Origin: Cardiobacteriaceae bacterium TAE3-ERU3
GTDB taxonomy: Bacteria > Pseudomonadota > Gammaproteobacteria > Cardiobacteriales > Cardiobacteriaceae
Assembly: GCA_019218315.1 (NCBI GenBank)
Contig: JAHUUI010000005.1
Span: 62,001 to 126,000, forward strand
Direction of reading: 5' to 3'
DNA length: 64,000 bases
Part shown: positions 43,955 through 53,548 of the stretch, one piece after another
Layout: each line of letters opens with the position of its first letter
Numbering within the stretch: position 1 is the first letter of the stretch
Made by a program: the position numbers and the translations under genes
Notes under the pieces: model-generated
Seen by the model: the letters and a program-made list of their open reading frames with translations, nothing else
Told to the model about the DNA's origin: nothing
Database searches by the model: none

Positions 43955-45502
43955 ATGAAACGTCGTCAATTCGTCATTACCGGTGCAGCTGGGCTACTGG
44001 CTGCACCCAAACTGTTTGCCGCTGATGAAGCAGCCCCTGCGGCCGTAGCCACGCATAACTTTGACGCTGTGCGCGAGATTGCACGCCATCAGGCAACTCG
44101 TGTCGACAACCCAATAAAAATGCCTCTTGGCGGCCCATTTGCCAACCTCAACTACGATCAGTATCGCGGCATCCGCTTCCGCAAAGAGCGCAACCCATTG
44201 GCTGACAACAGCGGCTTCAGTATTGACTTGCTGCCGCCCGGCTTACTCTACGAACAGCCAGTTGATATTTATCTAGTACGCGACGGGATTGCTGAGCCGG
44301 TCACTTTCGATCCAACTGCATTCGACTTCCAGTCCAATCTTTTTGCTGACCGCAGCCTTGATGTCCCTGAAGAGGAACGTCGCAAAATGGGCTGGTCGGG
44401 CTTTCGTATCCGCTACCCAATCAATACACCTGACATCAGTGATGAAATTGCCGTCTTCCAAGGCGCGAGCTATTTCCGCGCCATCGCACGCGATACCTTA
44501 TACGGTCTTTCCGCGCGTGGCCTGGCAATAAAAACAGGGAACCCTAAAGGTGAGGAATTCCCGCGCTTCACCCGCTTTTGGATTCACCAGCCCCCAGCTG
44601 GCTCACGTACTATTCGCGTTGAAGCCCTGCTTGAAAGTGATTCACTGACCGGTGCGTATAGCTTTGATATCACACCCGGTGCTGAAACCGTCTTCGTGGT
44701 CAATTGCAGCTTATTCCCACGACGTGTTATTGAAGACTACGGCATTGCACCACTGACCTCGATGTACTATTTCAGCCCGGCACAGCGTGCACAAATCAAC
44801 GACTACCGCGAAGCCGTTCACGATAGCGAAGGCATCGCCATGCTCACCGGTCGGGATGTGCGCTTGTGGCGCCCTCTCTCAAACCCGCCACGCCTGCAGT
44901 TTTCCGCCTTTCAGGACAACAACCCCAAGGGCTTTGGCCTCATTCAGCGCAGCCGCAATTTTTCCGACTACGAAGACGGCGAAGCACGCTACGAAGACCG
45001 CCCATCAGCATGGGTTGTACCACGTGGCGAGTGGGGAAAAGGCAACGTGTCACTAATTGAAATACCGGTCAATGATGAGTTTAACGACAACATCGTCAGC
45101 TTCTGGAAGCCAGACGCCAAACTCGAAGCTGGCGTGCAAAAAGACTTCGCCTATGACCTGATTTGGTCAGCAGCAGGCCCATCATTTTCACGCCGTGCGC
45201 GGATCGTCTCGACCCGTTCAGGCCGTTCAGTCAATGATCCTGACAACATTACCTTTACCATCGACTTTGCACCTATTACCCGCCAGCAATTTCTCGATCC
45301 TGACAAAATCCGCCTGGACGTCAACGCGAGCCAAGGAGAAATCATCTCCTCATACCTGACCTCGCTACCAGATAGCGGCCTGCTTCGTGCCAGCTTTGAC
45401 TTCCGCCCCGGAGATGCCAAGCTCGCCGAGCTACAACTCGTCATCCACGAGAGTGACAAGCAAATCGCAGAAAACTGGCTCTATCGCTGGATCGCCAAAT
45501 AA
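43955..45502 (+). CDS. opgG: Osmoregulated periplasmic glucan protein (OpgG/OpgD family)
   Basis: A 515-residue periplasmic protein involved in shaping beta-glucan chains made by OpgH. Recognisable segments are LGGPFANLNYDQYRGIRFR near the N terminus and FGLIQRSRNFSDYEDGEARY with PSAWVVPRGEWGKGNVSL in the second half. The signal region starts MKRRQFVITGAAGLLAAP with twin arginines at 3-4. This resembles the Tat-dependent paralogue OpgD rather than Sec-exported OpgG, while the operon with opgH is the OpgG arrangement. The stop overlaps the opgH ATG by one base. Confidence 0.9.
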   Translation: MKRRQFVITGAAGLLAAPKLFAADEAAPAAVATHNFDAVREIARHQATRVDNPIKMPLGGPFANLNYDQYRGIRFRKERNPLADNSGFSIDLLPPGLLYEQPVDIYLVRDGIAEPVTFDPTAFDFQSNLFADRSLDVPEEERRKMGWSGFRIRYPINTPDISDEIAVFQGASYFRAIARDTLYGLSARGLAIKTGNPKGEEFPRFTRFWIHQPPAGSRTIRVEALLESDSLTGAYSFDITPGAETVFVVNCSLFPRRVIEDYGIAPLTSMYYFSPAQRAQINDYREAVHDSEGIAMLTGRDVRLWRPLSNPPRLQFSAFQDNNPKGFGLIQRSRNFSDYEDGEARYEDRPSAWVVPRGEWGKGNVSLIEIPVNDEFNDNIVSFWKPDAKLEAGVQKDFAYDLIWSAAGPSFSRRARIVSTRSGRSVNDPDNITFTIDFAPITRQQFLDPDKIRLDVNASQGEIISSYLTSLPDSGLLRASFDFRPGDAKLAELQLVIHESDKQIAENWLYRWIAK

Positions 45503-47595
45503 TGACAAATAAACTGCAATACGACGCCGCACTTCCACCGGAAGCGCCACTAGAGATGCCCATTCAGTCGCTGCGCAAAGCCAAGCGTGCCCCCAGGCTC
45601 GCTTGGTCATGGCGCACTTTTTTTGCGCGCATCATTGCCTTTGGCGGCGCTATTGCACTCGGCACGCTGGGTAGCTGGCAACTCTATGAAGCCTTTGGCA
45701 GCGAAGCCAATAGCTTGCAGTATGCCTTGCTCGGGTTATTCGCCCTGACCTTCTACTGGATTGCCTTCTCAACCACGGCCGCACTTGCCGGGTTATTGCC
45801 GGCACGCAAGCCTAAAAACAGCCCGGAACATCCTGCGGACAGCAAAATAGCACTGGTCATGCCCGTTTATGGTGAAGATCCGGCGATGACCGGCTCCGCA
45901 CTGCTTGCCATGAGCAAACAACTTGCAGAGACGAACACCGGCCAACGCTTCGAGCTATTCATCATCTCTGACACACAAAATATCGACGCATGGGCCGCCG
46001 AAGCCGCGGCATTTGCTATCTTACGGCGCGAATCGCCATTACCGGTGTGGTATCGCCGCCGCCCCAAGAACACCGCGCGTAAAGTGGGCAACGTCGAGGA
46101 CTTCGTCAAACGCTGGGGTGCACGCTACGAATACATGGTCATGCTAGATGCTGACAGCATCATGGATGCAGCCACCCTCACCCGCATGGCCGAACGCATT
46201 GATGCCTCACCTCGGCTCGGGCTGCTGCAAACTATGCCACGCTTGGTCGGTGGTGACTCCTTACTTGCCCGCACCATTCAGTTTGCCGGCGCATTATATG
46301 GGCCAATCGTTGCGCGCGGGGTCGATGCGTGGCAGGGGCAAGACGGCAACTACTGGGGGCACAACGCCATCATCCGTACCCGTGCCTTTGCCGAAAGCTG
46401 CGGCCTGCCCAAGCTCCGCGGCCGTCGCCCAATAGGTGGGCATATCATGAGCCACGATTTCGTCGAAGCAGCACTGCTGCGCCGTGCTGGCTGGGGCGTA
46501 CGCATGGACGGCGACTTGCACGGCAGCTACGAAGGCATTCCACCTACGCTTGGTGACCTCGCGGGTCGTGAGCGCCGCTGGGCGCAAGGCAACCTACAGC
46601 ACCTAGGCGTCATCGCAGCCAAAGGCTTACGCTGGCCAAATCGCGTCCATTTCCTGATCGGGATTTTTAGCTATCTGATGAGCCCAATCTGGCTCGCGAT
46701 GCTTCTTGTCGGTGGCCTGCTTACCGCACAAACCCTGCTCATCCCGACGGAATACTTCACCTCGCGTTACCAGCTCTTCCCGGACTGGCCTACTTTTGAC
46801 GCTGAGCGTATGCGCCTATTGTTTTTCGCAGCCCTCGGCTTACTACTATTACCCAAATTCCTCGGCCTGCTACGCGGACTGCTTCTACCGCGTGTCGCGC
46901 GTAGCTTTGGTGGCTACCTTGCACTCATTACCAGCTTCATCAGTGAGTTATTTATCTCGGCACTCTATGCGCCGTTAATGATGCTGATGCAAACCCATCA
47001 CGTCTTCGACATCATCTTTGGTCGCGATTCCGGCTGGGCAACGCAAAGCCGTAATGCAACCGTTATGCCTTGGCGCGAAGCCTTCCGCCGCAGCTGGCTG
47101 CACTTATTTGCTGGCTGGGTTCCACTCATTCTGCTGATATTTCTTGCTCCAGATCAAATCATTTGGTTATCACCGGTACTTGCCGGGCTATGCCTCTCGC
47201 CATTACTGACCCGCCACAGCGGTAATACTCGCTTAGGCAAAGCATTGGCGCGCGGCCGAATTTTGCTAATCCCGGAAGAAACCAACCCACCAGCAGTCAT
47301 CAATGAAGCTGACCAATACCGGCCACTATTTGCCAAAGCAGCCTCTTTGACCTTTGCCCAACTCATCAATGACAGCAGCGCAATCAATGCTCATATTGAC
47401 AGCCTGCCCACACCATATGGCGAAGGCCGTGACGAACGCTTACTCGCCATCACAGCACATGCAAAAATCGACGCTGCACGAGATATTGAGCAAGCGCTTG
47501 ACTACCTCAACCGCGATGAAATTATGTATGTGGCCGGTCACCCGGATTCACTACGCTACCTGCACACAAAAGCCAACCCGCTCGGCCTCGCCTGA
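45502..47595 (+). CDS. opgH: Glucans biosynthesis glucosyltransferase H
   Basis: A 697-residue inner-membrane GT2 glycosyltransferase that makes the beta-1,2-glucan backbone from UDP-glucose. The core motifs are visible: MPVYGEDPAM, MLDADSIMD and GRERRWAQGNLQH (the QxxRW-type site). Two membrane segments lie before the catalytic domain and several after it. E. coli OpgH has 847 residues, so this one has a much shorter N-terminal cytoplasmic region, the part that in E. coli binds FtsZ. It is cotranscribed with opgG. Confidence 0.94.
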   Translation: MTNKLQYDAALPPEAPLEMPIQSLRKAKRAPRLAWSWRTFFARIIAFGGAIALGTLGSWQLYEAFGSEANSLQYALLGLFALTFYWIAFSTTAALAGLLPARKPKNSPEHPADSKIALVMPVYGEDPAMTGSALLAMSKQLAETNTGQRFELFIISDTQNIDAWAAEAAAFAILRRESPLPVWYRRRPKNTARKVGNVEDFVKRWGARYEYMVMLDADSIMDAATLTRMAERIDASPRLGLLQTMPRLVGGDSLLARTIQFAGALYGPIVARGVDAWQGQDGNYWGHNAIIRTRAFAESCGLPKLRGRRPIGGHIMSHDFVEAALLRRAGWGVRMDGDLHGSYEGIPPTLGDLAGRERRWAQGNLQHLGVIAAKGLRWPNRVHFLIGIFSYLMSPIWLAMLLVGGLLTAQTLLIPTEYFTSRYQLFPDWPTFDAERMRLLFFAALGLLLLPKFLGLLRGLLLPRVARSFGGYLALITSFISELFISALYAPLMMLMQTHHVFDIIFGRDSGWATQSRNATVMPWREAFRRSWLHLFAGWVPLILLIFLAPDQIIWLSPVLAGLCLSPLLTRHSGNTRLGKALARGRILLIPEETNPPAVINEADQYRPLFAKAASLTFAQLINDSSAINAHIDSLPTPYGEGRDERLLAITAHAKIDAARDIEQALDYLNRDEIMYVAGHPDSLRYLHTKANPLGLA

Positions 47596-47623
47596 GCGGA
47601 TACGGCAATATCACTAATGCTTT

Positions 47624-47642
47624 AGCGCCGCACGGCGCTTTT
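47624..47642 (+). terminator. Terminator of opgGH
   Basis: A six-pair stem AGCGCC/GGCGCT (47624-47629 with 47634-47639) has a 4-nt loop and four T residues. It lies 28 bp after the opgH stop. Confidence 0.72.
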
Positions 47643-47798
47643 GCAAAATCTCTACTGACATATAAATTTGTCGGTTTACGCATATTTTTGTAAGCTAACC
47701 TAAAATATATCGTTAAATTATCAGTACGATTTATAGGTTAAATCACTCTATCAATATCGTCGCTTGACCTTTCATCCATAACCACAAGGAAGCCTCTC

Positions 47799-48866
47799 GT
47801 GAAAAGAAGAAACCTCATCAAAGCCGGTAGTGTTAGCGCACTTGCTATGGGTGCTGCTGGAGCCGCACGCGCTGAAGAAAAGCAATACAACTGGAAAATG
47901 GTCATGTCGTGGCCAAAGAAATTCCCCGGCCTCGGCACCGGTGCGCAATGGTTTGCAGACGAACTCAAGCGCGTCACCAACGGCCAGATCAATATCACCA
48001 TCTACGGCGGTGGCGAACTCGTTCCGGCGCTGGAAGTATTTAATGCCGTCAGCGACGGCACTGCCGAGCTCGGTCATGGTACAGGTTATTACTGGAAAGG
48101 TACTGTACCTGAAGCTGAAATTTTCACATCCGTACCCTTTGGGCTTACCCCTTTGGACTACACCTCATGGTATGAAATGCACGGCGGCCACGACCTACAT
48201 ACCGAACTTTACAAACCATTCAATGTTGTCCCAATGTTGGCCGGCAATACCGACTATCAAATGGGCGGCTGGTTCAACAAGGAAATTAATTCCCTGGAAG
48301 ATTTCCAAGGATTGAAAATCCGTATGCCAGGCATTGGCGGTGAAGTACTCAAGCGCGTCGGCGCAACCCCGGTTACCATGCCCGGCAGTGAGATTTTCAC
48401 CTCGATGCAAAATGGCGTCATTGATGCTGCTGACTGGGTAGGGCCGTGGAACGATCTCGCTTTCGGTCTCTATAAAGCAGCAAAATATTATTATGGCGGC
48501 TGGAACGAACCGAGTGCCGGAGTCGAACTCCTGATCAATGGCGATGCTTGGAACAGCCTGCCGGAACACCTGCAAGCCCAAGTTAAAAGCGTCTCGCAGG
48601 CGGCAACCATGTTTATGATCAATGAATACCGCGTCAACAATGCCCAAGCATTACAAACGCTGGTCGATAAACACGGTGTAGACGTCCGCTTCATGAGCGA
48701 CGACATCATGCGTGAGCTGAAGAAACTCACCGCAGACTACATGGATGAATACGCGGCTCAAAGCGATATTGCCAAGCGCATTGCCGACTCATATCGCGCC
48801 TATTCTGCATTGCAAGACAAAGGCTCAGCCAACGAGCGCCATATCCTGCAATACCGCACTCTGTAA
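47799..48866 (+). CDS. TRAP transporter substrate-binding protein with Tat signal
   Basis: A 355-residue DctP-type periplasmic binding protein. The N terminus MKRRNLIKAGSVSALAMG is a good twin-arginine signal, cleaved after ARA. The mature part has YNWKMVMSWPKKFPGLG, GLKIRMPGIGGEVLKRVGA and the ligand-site region NGVIDAADWVGPWNDLAFG, resembling the TakP-like branch that binds keto acids. No DctQ or DctM genes follow: the gene is closed by a terminator, so it is an orphan here and the membrane subunits must be elsewhere. Confidence 0.88.
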   Translation: MKRRNLIKAGSVSALAMGAAGAARAEEKQYNWKMVMSWPKKFPGLGTGAQWFADELKRVTNGQINITIYGGGELVPALEVFNAVSDGTAELGHGTGYYWKGTVPEAEIFTSVPFGLTPLDYTSWYEMHGGHDLHTELYKPFNVVPMLAGNTDYQMGGWFNKEINSLEDFQGLKIRMPGIGGEVLKRVGATPVTMPGSEIFTSMQNGVIDAADWVGPWNDLAFGLYKAAKYYYGGWNEPSAGVELLINGDAWNSLPEHLQAQVKSVSQAATMFMINEYRVNNAQALQTLVDKHGVDVRFMSDDIMRELKKLTADYMDEYAAQSDIAKRIADSYRAYSALQDKGSANERHILQYRTL

Positions 48867-48879
48867 CCAATCCTCATAC

Positions 48880-48912
48880 AGCCGCAAGTGCTTCAAGCCT
48901 TGCGGCTTTTTT
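48880..48912 (+). terminator. Terminator of the TRAP binding-protein gene
   Basis: A nine-pair stem AGCCGCAAG/CTTGCGGCT (48880-48888 with 48899-48907) has a 10-nt loop and is followed by a run of six T (48907-48912). Confidence 0.87.
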
Positions 48913-48961
48913 AGGCACTATAGCCCATTCGATTGACTATCTAACTCTTCAAAAAAAATAG

Positions 48962-49275
48962 ATTATCGGTGCTTTACTGATCGGTATCAGCACAGCTAGC
49001 ATCACCTATATCCATAAGTATGGCTTCACCGAAGAGATACCCTCGCACTCAACTGGCCTCTATATCACATTGAGATCAAGCTCCATTGTGATACGCAACT
49101 GCTGCAGCGAAGAAGCGCTTATCACCGCCTACTTCAGCTCGAATCCTTTTCAGAAGACGATACCGCACTAGAGCTTACTGAAGACTGCCAGATTTCGACC
49201 TCACAGCCAGTATTTGATGATGTTGTGATTGGTAACAGAAGGTTTCAAGTGCCACCACATCCCAAGGTCAACTGA
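48962..49275 (+). pseudogene. Possible frameshifted gene remnant
   Basis: In the 529-bp gap before livK one frame encodes GALLIGISTASITYIHKYGF, a membrane-anchor-like stretch (from 48962). A second frame is open from 49018 to the TGA at 49273-49275 and contains ALNWPLYHIEIKLHCDTQLL and TSQPVFDDVVIGNRRFQVPP. The two could be joined by a single frameshift near 49040. No ribosome-binding site, start codon or family match is seen. It may be decayed coding sequence or chance; the rest of the gap shows only the livK leader. Confidence 0.3.
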
Positions 49276-49395
49276 AATTGAACTTTGTTTGGATACCGTG
49301 GCTTGAGTAATTAAAAAATGGGTAATAAAAAACTTCACTTTTATTAAGTTATGGTTATAATCTTACTTGTCTACTTACCCCATAGGAGTTCGATA

Positions 49396-50505
49396 ATGAA
49401 AAAATCTCTGCTTGCTCTCGCGATCAGCACCATGATGCCTGCTGCATTTGCCGCCGACACCATCACCATTGCCCTTGCTGGCCCAACCACTGGTCCGGTC
49501 ACGCAATATGGCACCATGCAAAATACCGGAGCAAAAATGGCGATTGAACAAATCAACGCCAATGGCGGTATGAACGGTCAACAAATCGAATACAAAATTT
49601 ACGACGATGCTTGTGAGCCAAAGCAAGCCGTTTCAGTTGCCAACCAAATCGTTAATGACGGTATCCAGTACGTTATCGGCCACCTCTGCTCATCATCTAC
49701 GCTGCCAGCAGCAGAAATTTATGACGAAGAAGGCATCGTCATGGTTACGCCAGCTGCAACTGCGCCAGAGCTGACTGAAAAAGGCTACACCACTATTTTC
49801 CGCACCATCGGTACCGACGCACAAAGCGCCCCGACCAGTGCCAACTACATCGTTGACGTTTTAAAGCCTAAACGCATTGCCCTGTTGCACGACAAACAGC
49901 AGTACGGCCAAGGACTCGCTGAAGGCGTGGAGAAAGTACTTAAGGAAAAAGGTGTTGAGCCGGTTATTATGGAAGGCGTGAGCAAGGGTCAAACTGACTT
50001 CGCTGCACTGATCACCAAGCTCAAGTCTGAAAATGTCGACTTCGTCTATTGGGGCGGCTACCACCCTGAGCTCGGCCTGATCATCCGCCAAGGTAACGAC
50101 CAAGGCTTCAACCCAACTTACATGGGTGCAGACGGTATCGATAACCCTGACTTGTTCGCTATTGCTGGTGAAGCAGCCAATGGCATCCTCGCGACTGTAC
50201 CTAAGAACTTCGCAGAAGATCCAAACAATGCCGAGCTGGTTGAAGCATTTAAAGCCAAAGGCGACGATGTTAGCGGCCCATTCGTACTCCCAGGCTACAC
50301 TGCAGTACAAGTTATTGTTGATGCGGCCAACGAAGTTGGTAGTAACGACGATAGCGAAGCCGTTGCTGATGCAATCCGCGCTGGCACGTTCAACACCCCA
50401 ATCGGTGAAATCAGCTATCAGGAAAATGGCAACCTGAAAGACTTCCAGTCAGTTATCTATGAGCTGAATGCTGACGGCAGCCGTAAGCTGGTCACTGGCG
50501 AATAA
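49396..50505 (+). CDS. livK: Branched-chain amino acid ABC transporter binding protein
   Basis: A 369-residue periplasmic protein with a Sec signal peptide (MKKSLLALAISTMMPAAFA). It carries the Liv-family pattern IALAGPTTGPVTQYG, GAKMAIEQINANGG, YDDACEPKQAVSVANQIV and VIGHLCSSSTLPAAEIY. It captures leucine, isoleucine, valine or related amino acids for LivHMGF. The start at 49396 has a TAGGAG site 6 bp upstream; the frame is open further up but unsupported. A hairpin separates it from livH, so it is probably made in excess over the membrane parts. Confidence 0.94.
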   Translation: MKKSLLALAISTMMPAAFAADTITIALAGPTTGPVTQYGTMQNTGAKMAIEQINANGGMNGQQIEYKIYDDACEPKQAVSVANQIVNDGIQYVIGHLCSSSTLPAAEIYDEEGIVMVTPAATAPELTEKGYTTIFRTIGTDAQSAPTSANYIVDVLKPKRIALLHDKQQYGQGLAEGVEKVLKEKGVEPVIMEGVSKGQTDFAALITKLKSENVDFVYWGGYHPELGLIIRQGNDQGFNPTYMGADGIDNPDLFAIAGEAANGILATVPKNFAEDPNNAELVEAFKAKGDDVSGPFVLPGYTAVQVIVDAANEVGSNDDSEAVADAIRAGTFNTPIGEISYQENGNLKDFQSVIYELNADGSRKLVTGE

Positions 50506-50517
50506 GCCATCATTACC

Positions 50518-50550
50518 ACGGCGGCATGGTTTCCATGTCGCCGTTTTTTT
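50518..50550 (+). terminator. Hairpin terminator/attenuator between livK and livH
   Basis: A 12-pair stem with one mismatch (50518-50529 with 50533-50544) has a 3-nt loop and a run of seven T (50544-50550). It likely lowers expression of the downstream permease genes relative to livK. Confidence 0.83.
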
Positions 50551-50649
50551 GACTGTATAGCCAAGTGATTTTAAATTTCATATCAATACGATACCGTATG
50601 AATTTTAAAGGCACTTACTTTATGCGTACCTTTTCGCGGAACAACACAC

Positions 50650-51564
50650 ATGTACGATCTTCCCCAACAAATTATTAATGGCGTGACGCTTGGCAGCATC
50701 TACGCTCTAATCGCCATCGGCTATACGATGGTGTATGGCATTATCGGACTGATCAACTTCGCGCACGGCGAAGTCTATATGATCGGTGCTTACACTGGCA
50801 TTGTTGCCATAGTCGGCCTACCGATGATCGGGATCACCGCCCTGCCGATTATTCTGATCCTGACTTTTGCCATCGCTATGCTCATCACCAGTGGCTACGG
50901 TTACATGATTGAGTCCGTCGCTTATAAGCCATTACGCAACAGTCCGCGCCTCGTACCGCTCATTTCCGCAATCGGTATGTCGATCTTCCTGCAAAACTTT
51001 GTCGCTAACGGCCAAAGCAATAAAGACATTGCCCTGCAACCGGTCATGGACCAGCGCTGGGAACTATTCAGTGGCAGCGAAGCCGCCTTCTCCGTCTCAG
51101 CACTGCAAATCATCATTATTATCTCGACCCTTGTATCCATGGCCGCACTAAGCCTGTTTATCCAGAATTCCAAAATGGGTAAAGCCTGCCGCGCCTGCGC
51201 ACAAGACCTCGGGATGGCACGCTTGCTTGGCATTGACGCCAATAAAGTCATCGCCCTGACGTTCGTTATCGGTGCTGCGCTCGCTGCAATTGCCGGCGTA
51301 CTCGTCGCTCTGTACTACGGCGTCGTTACCCCATATATCGGCTTCATTGCCGGGCTTAAGGCATTTACCGCAGCCGTTCTTGGCGGTATCGGTTCAATTC
51401 CTGGCGCCATGCTTGGTGGCTTGATTCTCGGCCTCACTGAAAGCTTTACATCTGCCTACTTATCCAGTGAATACAAAGATGTGGTCGCATTTTCGCTACT
51501 GATCCTTGTGTTACTGTTCCGCCCAACCGGAATCCTTGGTAAACCGGAGGTAGAAAAAGTATGA
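50650..51564 (+). CDS. livH: Branched-chain amino acid ABC permease LivH
   Basis: A 304-residue inner-membrane permease with about eight hydrophobic segments. The family start GVTLGSIYALIAIGYTMVYG and the INFAHGEVYMIGAY motif are present. The EAA-like loop GKACRACAQDLGMARLLGID contacts the ATPases. Its ATG lies 144 bp after livK, and its stop overlaps livM (ATGA). Confidence 0.95.
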   Translation: MYDLPQQIINGVTLGSIYALIAIGYTMVYGIIGLINFAHGEVYMIGAYTGIVAIVGLPMIGITALPIILILTFAIAMLITSGYGYMIESVAYKPLRNSPRLVPLISAIGMSIFLQNFVANGQSNKDIALQPVMDQRWELFSGSEAAFSVSALQIIIIISTLVSMAALSLFIQNSKMGKACRACAQDLGMARLLGIDANKVIALTFVIGAALAAIAGVLVALYYGVVTPYIGFIAGLKAFTAAVLGGIGSIPGAMLGGLILGLTESFTSAYLSSEYKDVVAFSLLILVLLFRPTGILGKPEVEKV

Positions 51565-52787
51565 TACGCCACACATTAAAACAAGCCGTGGTGATGGGCT
51601 TTCTCACCTTCCTCATCACTCTGCCAATTCTTGGCGTCAAAATCCATCAGGACGCCAGCGGCCTCAGCCTCACCGGAACATGGATGCACAGCGTCTATGC
51701 GGGGCTGGCAGTATTTATTGCCAACTTGATGCTGCCGGTCATGCGCTTCACCAAGCACATCAATCCACGCTTCCAACCATCGAGCTATCTCGAATCACAC
51801 CGTGACTGGGTACTCGGTATCCTGATCATCATCGGCTGCCTGATTCCATTTATCGGCTCACGAGCCACCATCGACATTGCAACCTTGGCATTGATTTATG
51901 TCTTACTCGGCCTCGGCCTTAACGTCGTGGTCGGCTTTGCCGGGCTGCTTGATCTCGGCTATGTCGGCTTTTATGCCGTTGGCGCATACACCTACGCCCT
52001 GCTTTCGACTCACTACGGCATCAGCTTCTGGTGGGTGCTGCCCATTGCCGCTGTACTCGCCGGTATCGTCGGTATCTTACTCGGCTTCCCCGTCCTGCGC
52101 TTGCGCGGTGACTACCTCGCCATCGTTACTCTGGGCTTCGGTGAAATCATCCGTATCCTGCTCAACAACCTCGATACCTACACCAACGGCCCGGCCGGCA
52201 TCAGTTCAATACCGGCACCAAGCCTGTTTGGTATCGTGTTTACCAAACGAGCCAAAGTCGGGGAAATCCCATTCCATGAATGGGCGGGGCTGAAATACAG
52301 TTCGGAATACCGCTTAATATTCCTCTACATCATTATTTTTGTCCTTTGCCTGGCAACATTGTGGATCGTCAACCGTCTCCTGCGTATGCCGGTTGGTCGC
52401 GCGTGGGAGGCACTGCGTGAAGATGAAATCGCTTGCCGCTCACTCGGCCTAAACCCAACGTTGGTCAAGTTATCAGCCTTCGCCATCGGCGCATTATTTG
52501 CCGGTATTGCTGGTGCATTCTTCGCCGCTAAGCAGGGCTTTATCAACCCCGAATCATTTACCTTTATCGAGTCGGCCATCGTCCTCGCCATCGTCGTCCT
52601 CGGCGGCATGGGCTCGCAAGTTGGCGTTATTCTCGCCGCCATTGCGCTCACAGCCATCCCCGAACTGGCACGCGAATTTTCTGAATACCGCATGCTGATC
52701 TTCGGTGCGGTGATGGTCGTCATGATGATTTGGCGACCACAAGGTCTTATCCCTGCTCAACGTCCAAAAATGGAGCTGCCGGAATGA
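51561..52787 (+). CDS. livM: Branched-chain amino acid ABC permease LivM
   Basis: A 408-residue permease. The N-terminal extension of about 100 residues, with two extra membrane segments, is typical of LivM. The core contains LNVVVGFAGLLDLGYVGFYAVGAY and the coupling loop GRAWEALREDEIACRSLGLN. It overlaps livH and livG by ATGA at both ends. Confidence 0.95.
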   Translation: MIRHTLKQAVVMGFLTFLITLPILGVKIHQDASGLSLTGTWMHSVYAGLAVFIANLMLPVMRFTKHINPRFQPSSYLESHRDWVLGILIIIGCLIPFIGSRATIDIATLALIYVLLGLGLNVVVGFAGLLDLGYVGFYAVGAYTYALLSTHYGISFWWVLPIAAVLAGIVGILLGFPVLRLRGDYLAIVTLGFGEIIRILLNNLDTYTNGPAGISSIPAPSLFGIVFTKRAKVGEIPFHEWAGLKYSSEYRLIFLYIIIFVLCLATLWIVNRLLRMPVGRAWEALREDEIACRSLGLNPTLVKLSAFAIGALFAGIAGAFFAAKQGFINPESFTFIESAIVLAIVVLGGMGSQVGVILAAIALTAIPELAREFSEYRMLIFGAVMVVMMIWRPQGLIPAQRPKMELPE

Positions 52788-53548
52788 AATCACTGCTCTC
52801 TGTACACGACCTGCGCATGGTCTTCGGCGGCCTCGTTGCGGTAGATGAAGTCACTTTCCACCTTTATCAAGACGAAATCTCTGCCATCATTGGCCCTAAC
52901 GGCGCCGGAAAAACCACGGTATTTAACTGCATCAGCGGCTTCTATAAGCCCAGCGGCGGCACTATCACCCTCGACGGCGAAGATATCACCGGCAAACCCA
53001 GCCACATCGTCGCGCAAAAAGGGCTGACGCGAACCTTCCAGAACATCCGCCTATTCAAAGAAATGACGGTGCTGGAAAATCTGCTGATTGCGCGCCATCA
53101 ATACGTCAACCGTAGCTATTTTGCCGGTATATTCCGCACCAAAAGCTACCGCGACAGCGAACAGCGCGCCAAGATCCTCGCAGCCGAATGGCTGAGCTTC
53201 TTCGGCCTGCGCGAGTACGCTAACCACGAAGCGGGCAATCTCGCCTACGGCCAGCAGCGCCGCCTCGAAATTGCGCGCTGCATGATGACCGAGCCCAAAG
53301 TGCTGATTCTCGACGAACCTGCAGCGGGGCTAAACCCCAACGAAACTGCCGAACTCGTCACCCTCATTCGCCGCCTACGCGATGAGCACCGCATCTCCGT
53401 GTTGCTGATTGAGCACGACATGAGCCTCGTCATGCCGTTATCCGAACAAATCATGGTGATGGAATACGGCCGCCCAATCGCCATCGGCAGTCCAGACGAT
53501 ATCCGCAACAACCCCGACGTCATCAAAGCCTACCTCGGAGAAGAATAA
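52784..53548 (+). CDS. livG: Branched-chain amino acid ABC ATPase LivG
   Basis: A 254-residue ATPase. The Walker A motif is GPNGAGKTT, the Q-loop region contains TRTFQNIRLF, the signature is NLAYGQQRRLEIAR (a Liv-type variant of LSGGQ) and Walker B is VLILDEPAAGLN. The start at 52784 overlaps the livM stop; the longer open frame upstream lies inside livM. livF follows without a gap. Confidence 0.95.
   Translation: MKSLLSVHDLRMVFGGLVAVDEVTFHLYQDEISAIIGPNGAGKTTVFNCISGFYKPSGGTITLDGEDITGKPSHIVAQKGLTRTFQNIRLFKEMTVLENLLIARHQYVNRSYFAGIFRTKSYRDSEQRAKILAAEWLSFFGLREYANHEAGNLAYGQQRRLEIARCMMTEPKVLILDEPAAGLNPNETAELVTLIRRLRDEHRISVLLIEHDMSLVMPLSEQIMVMEYGRPIAIGSPDDIRNNPDVIKAYLGEE

Noticed and set aside
50571-50612. 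Imperfect TTCATA/TATGAA inverted repeat before livH
   Set aside because: Arms are short and AT-rich, there is no T run, and no regulator site could be named; chance is likely.
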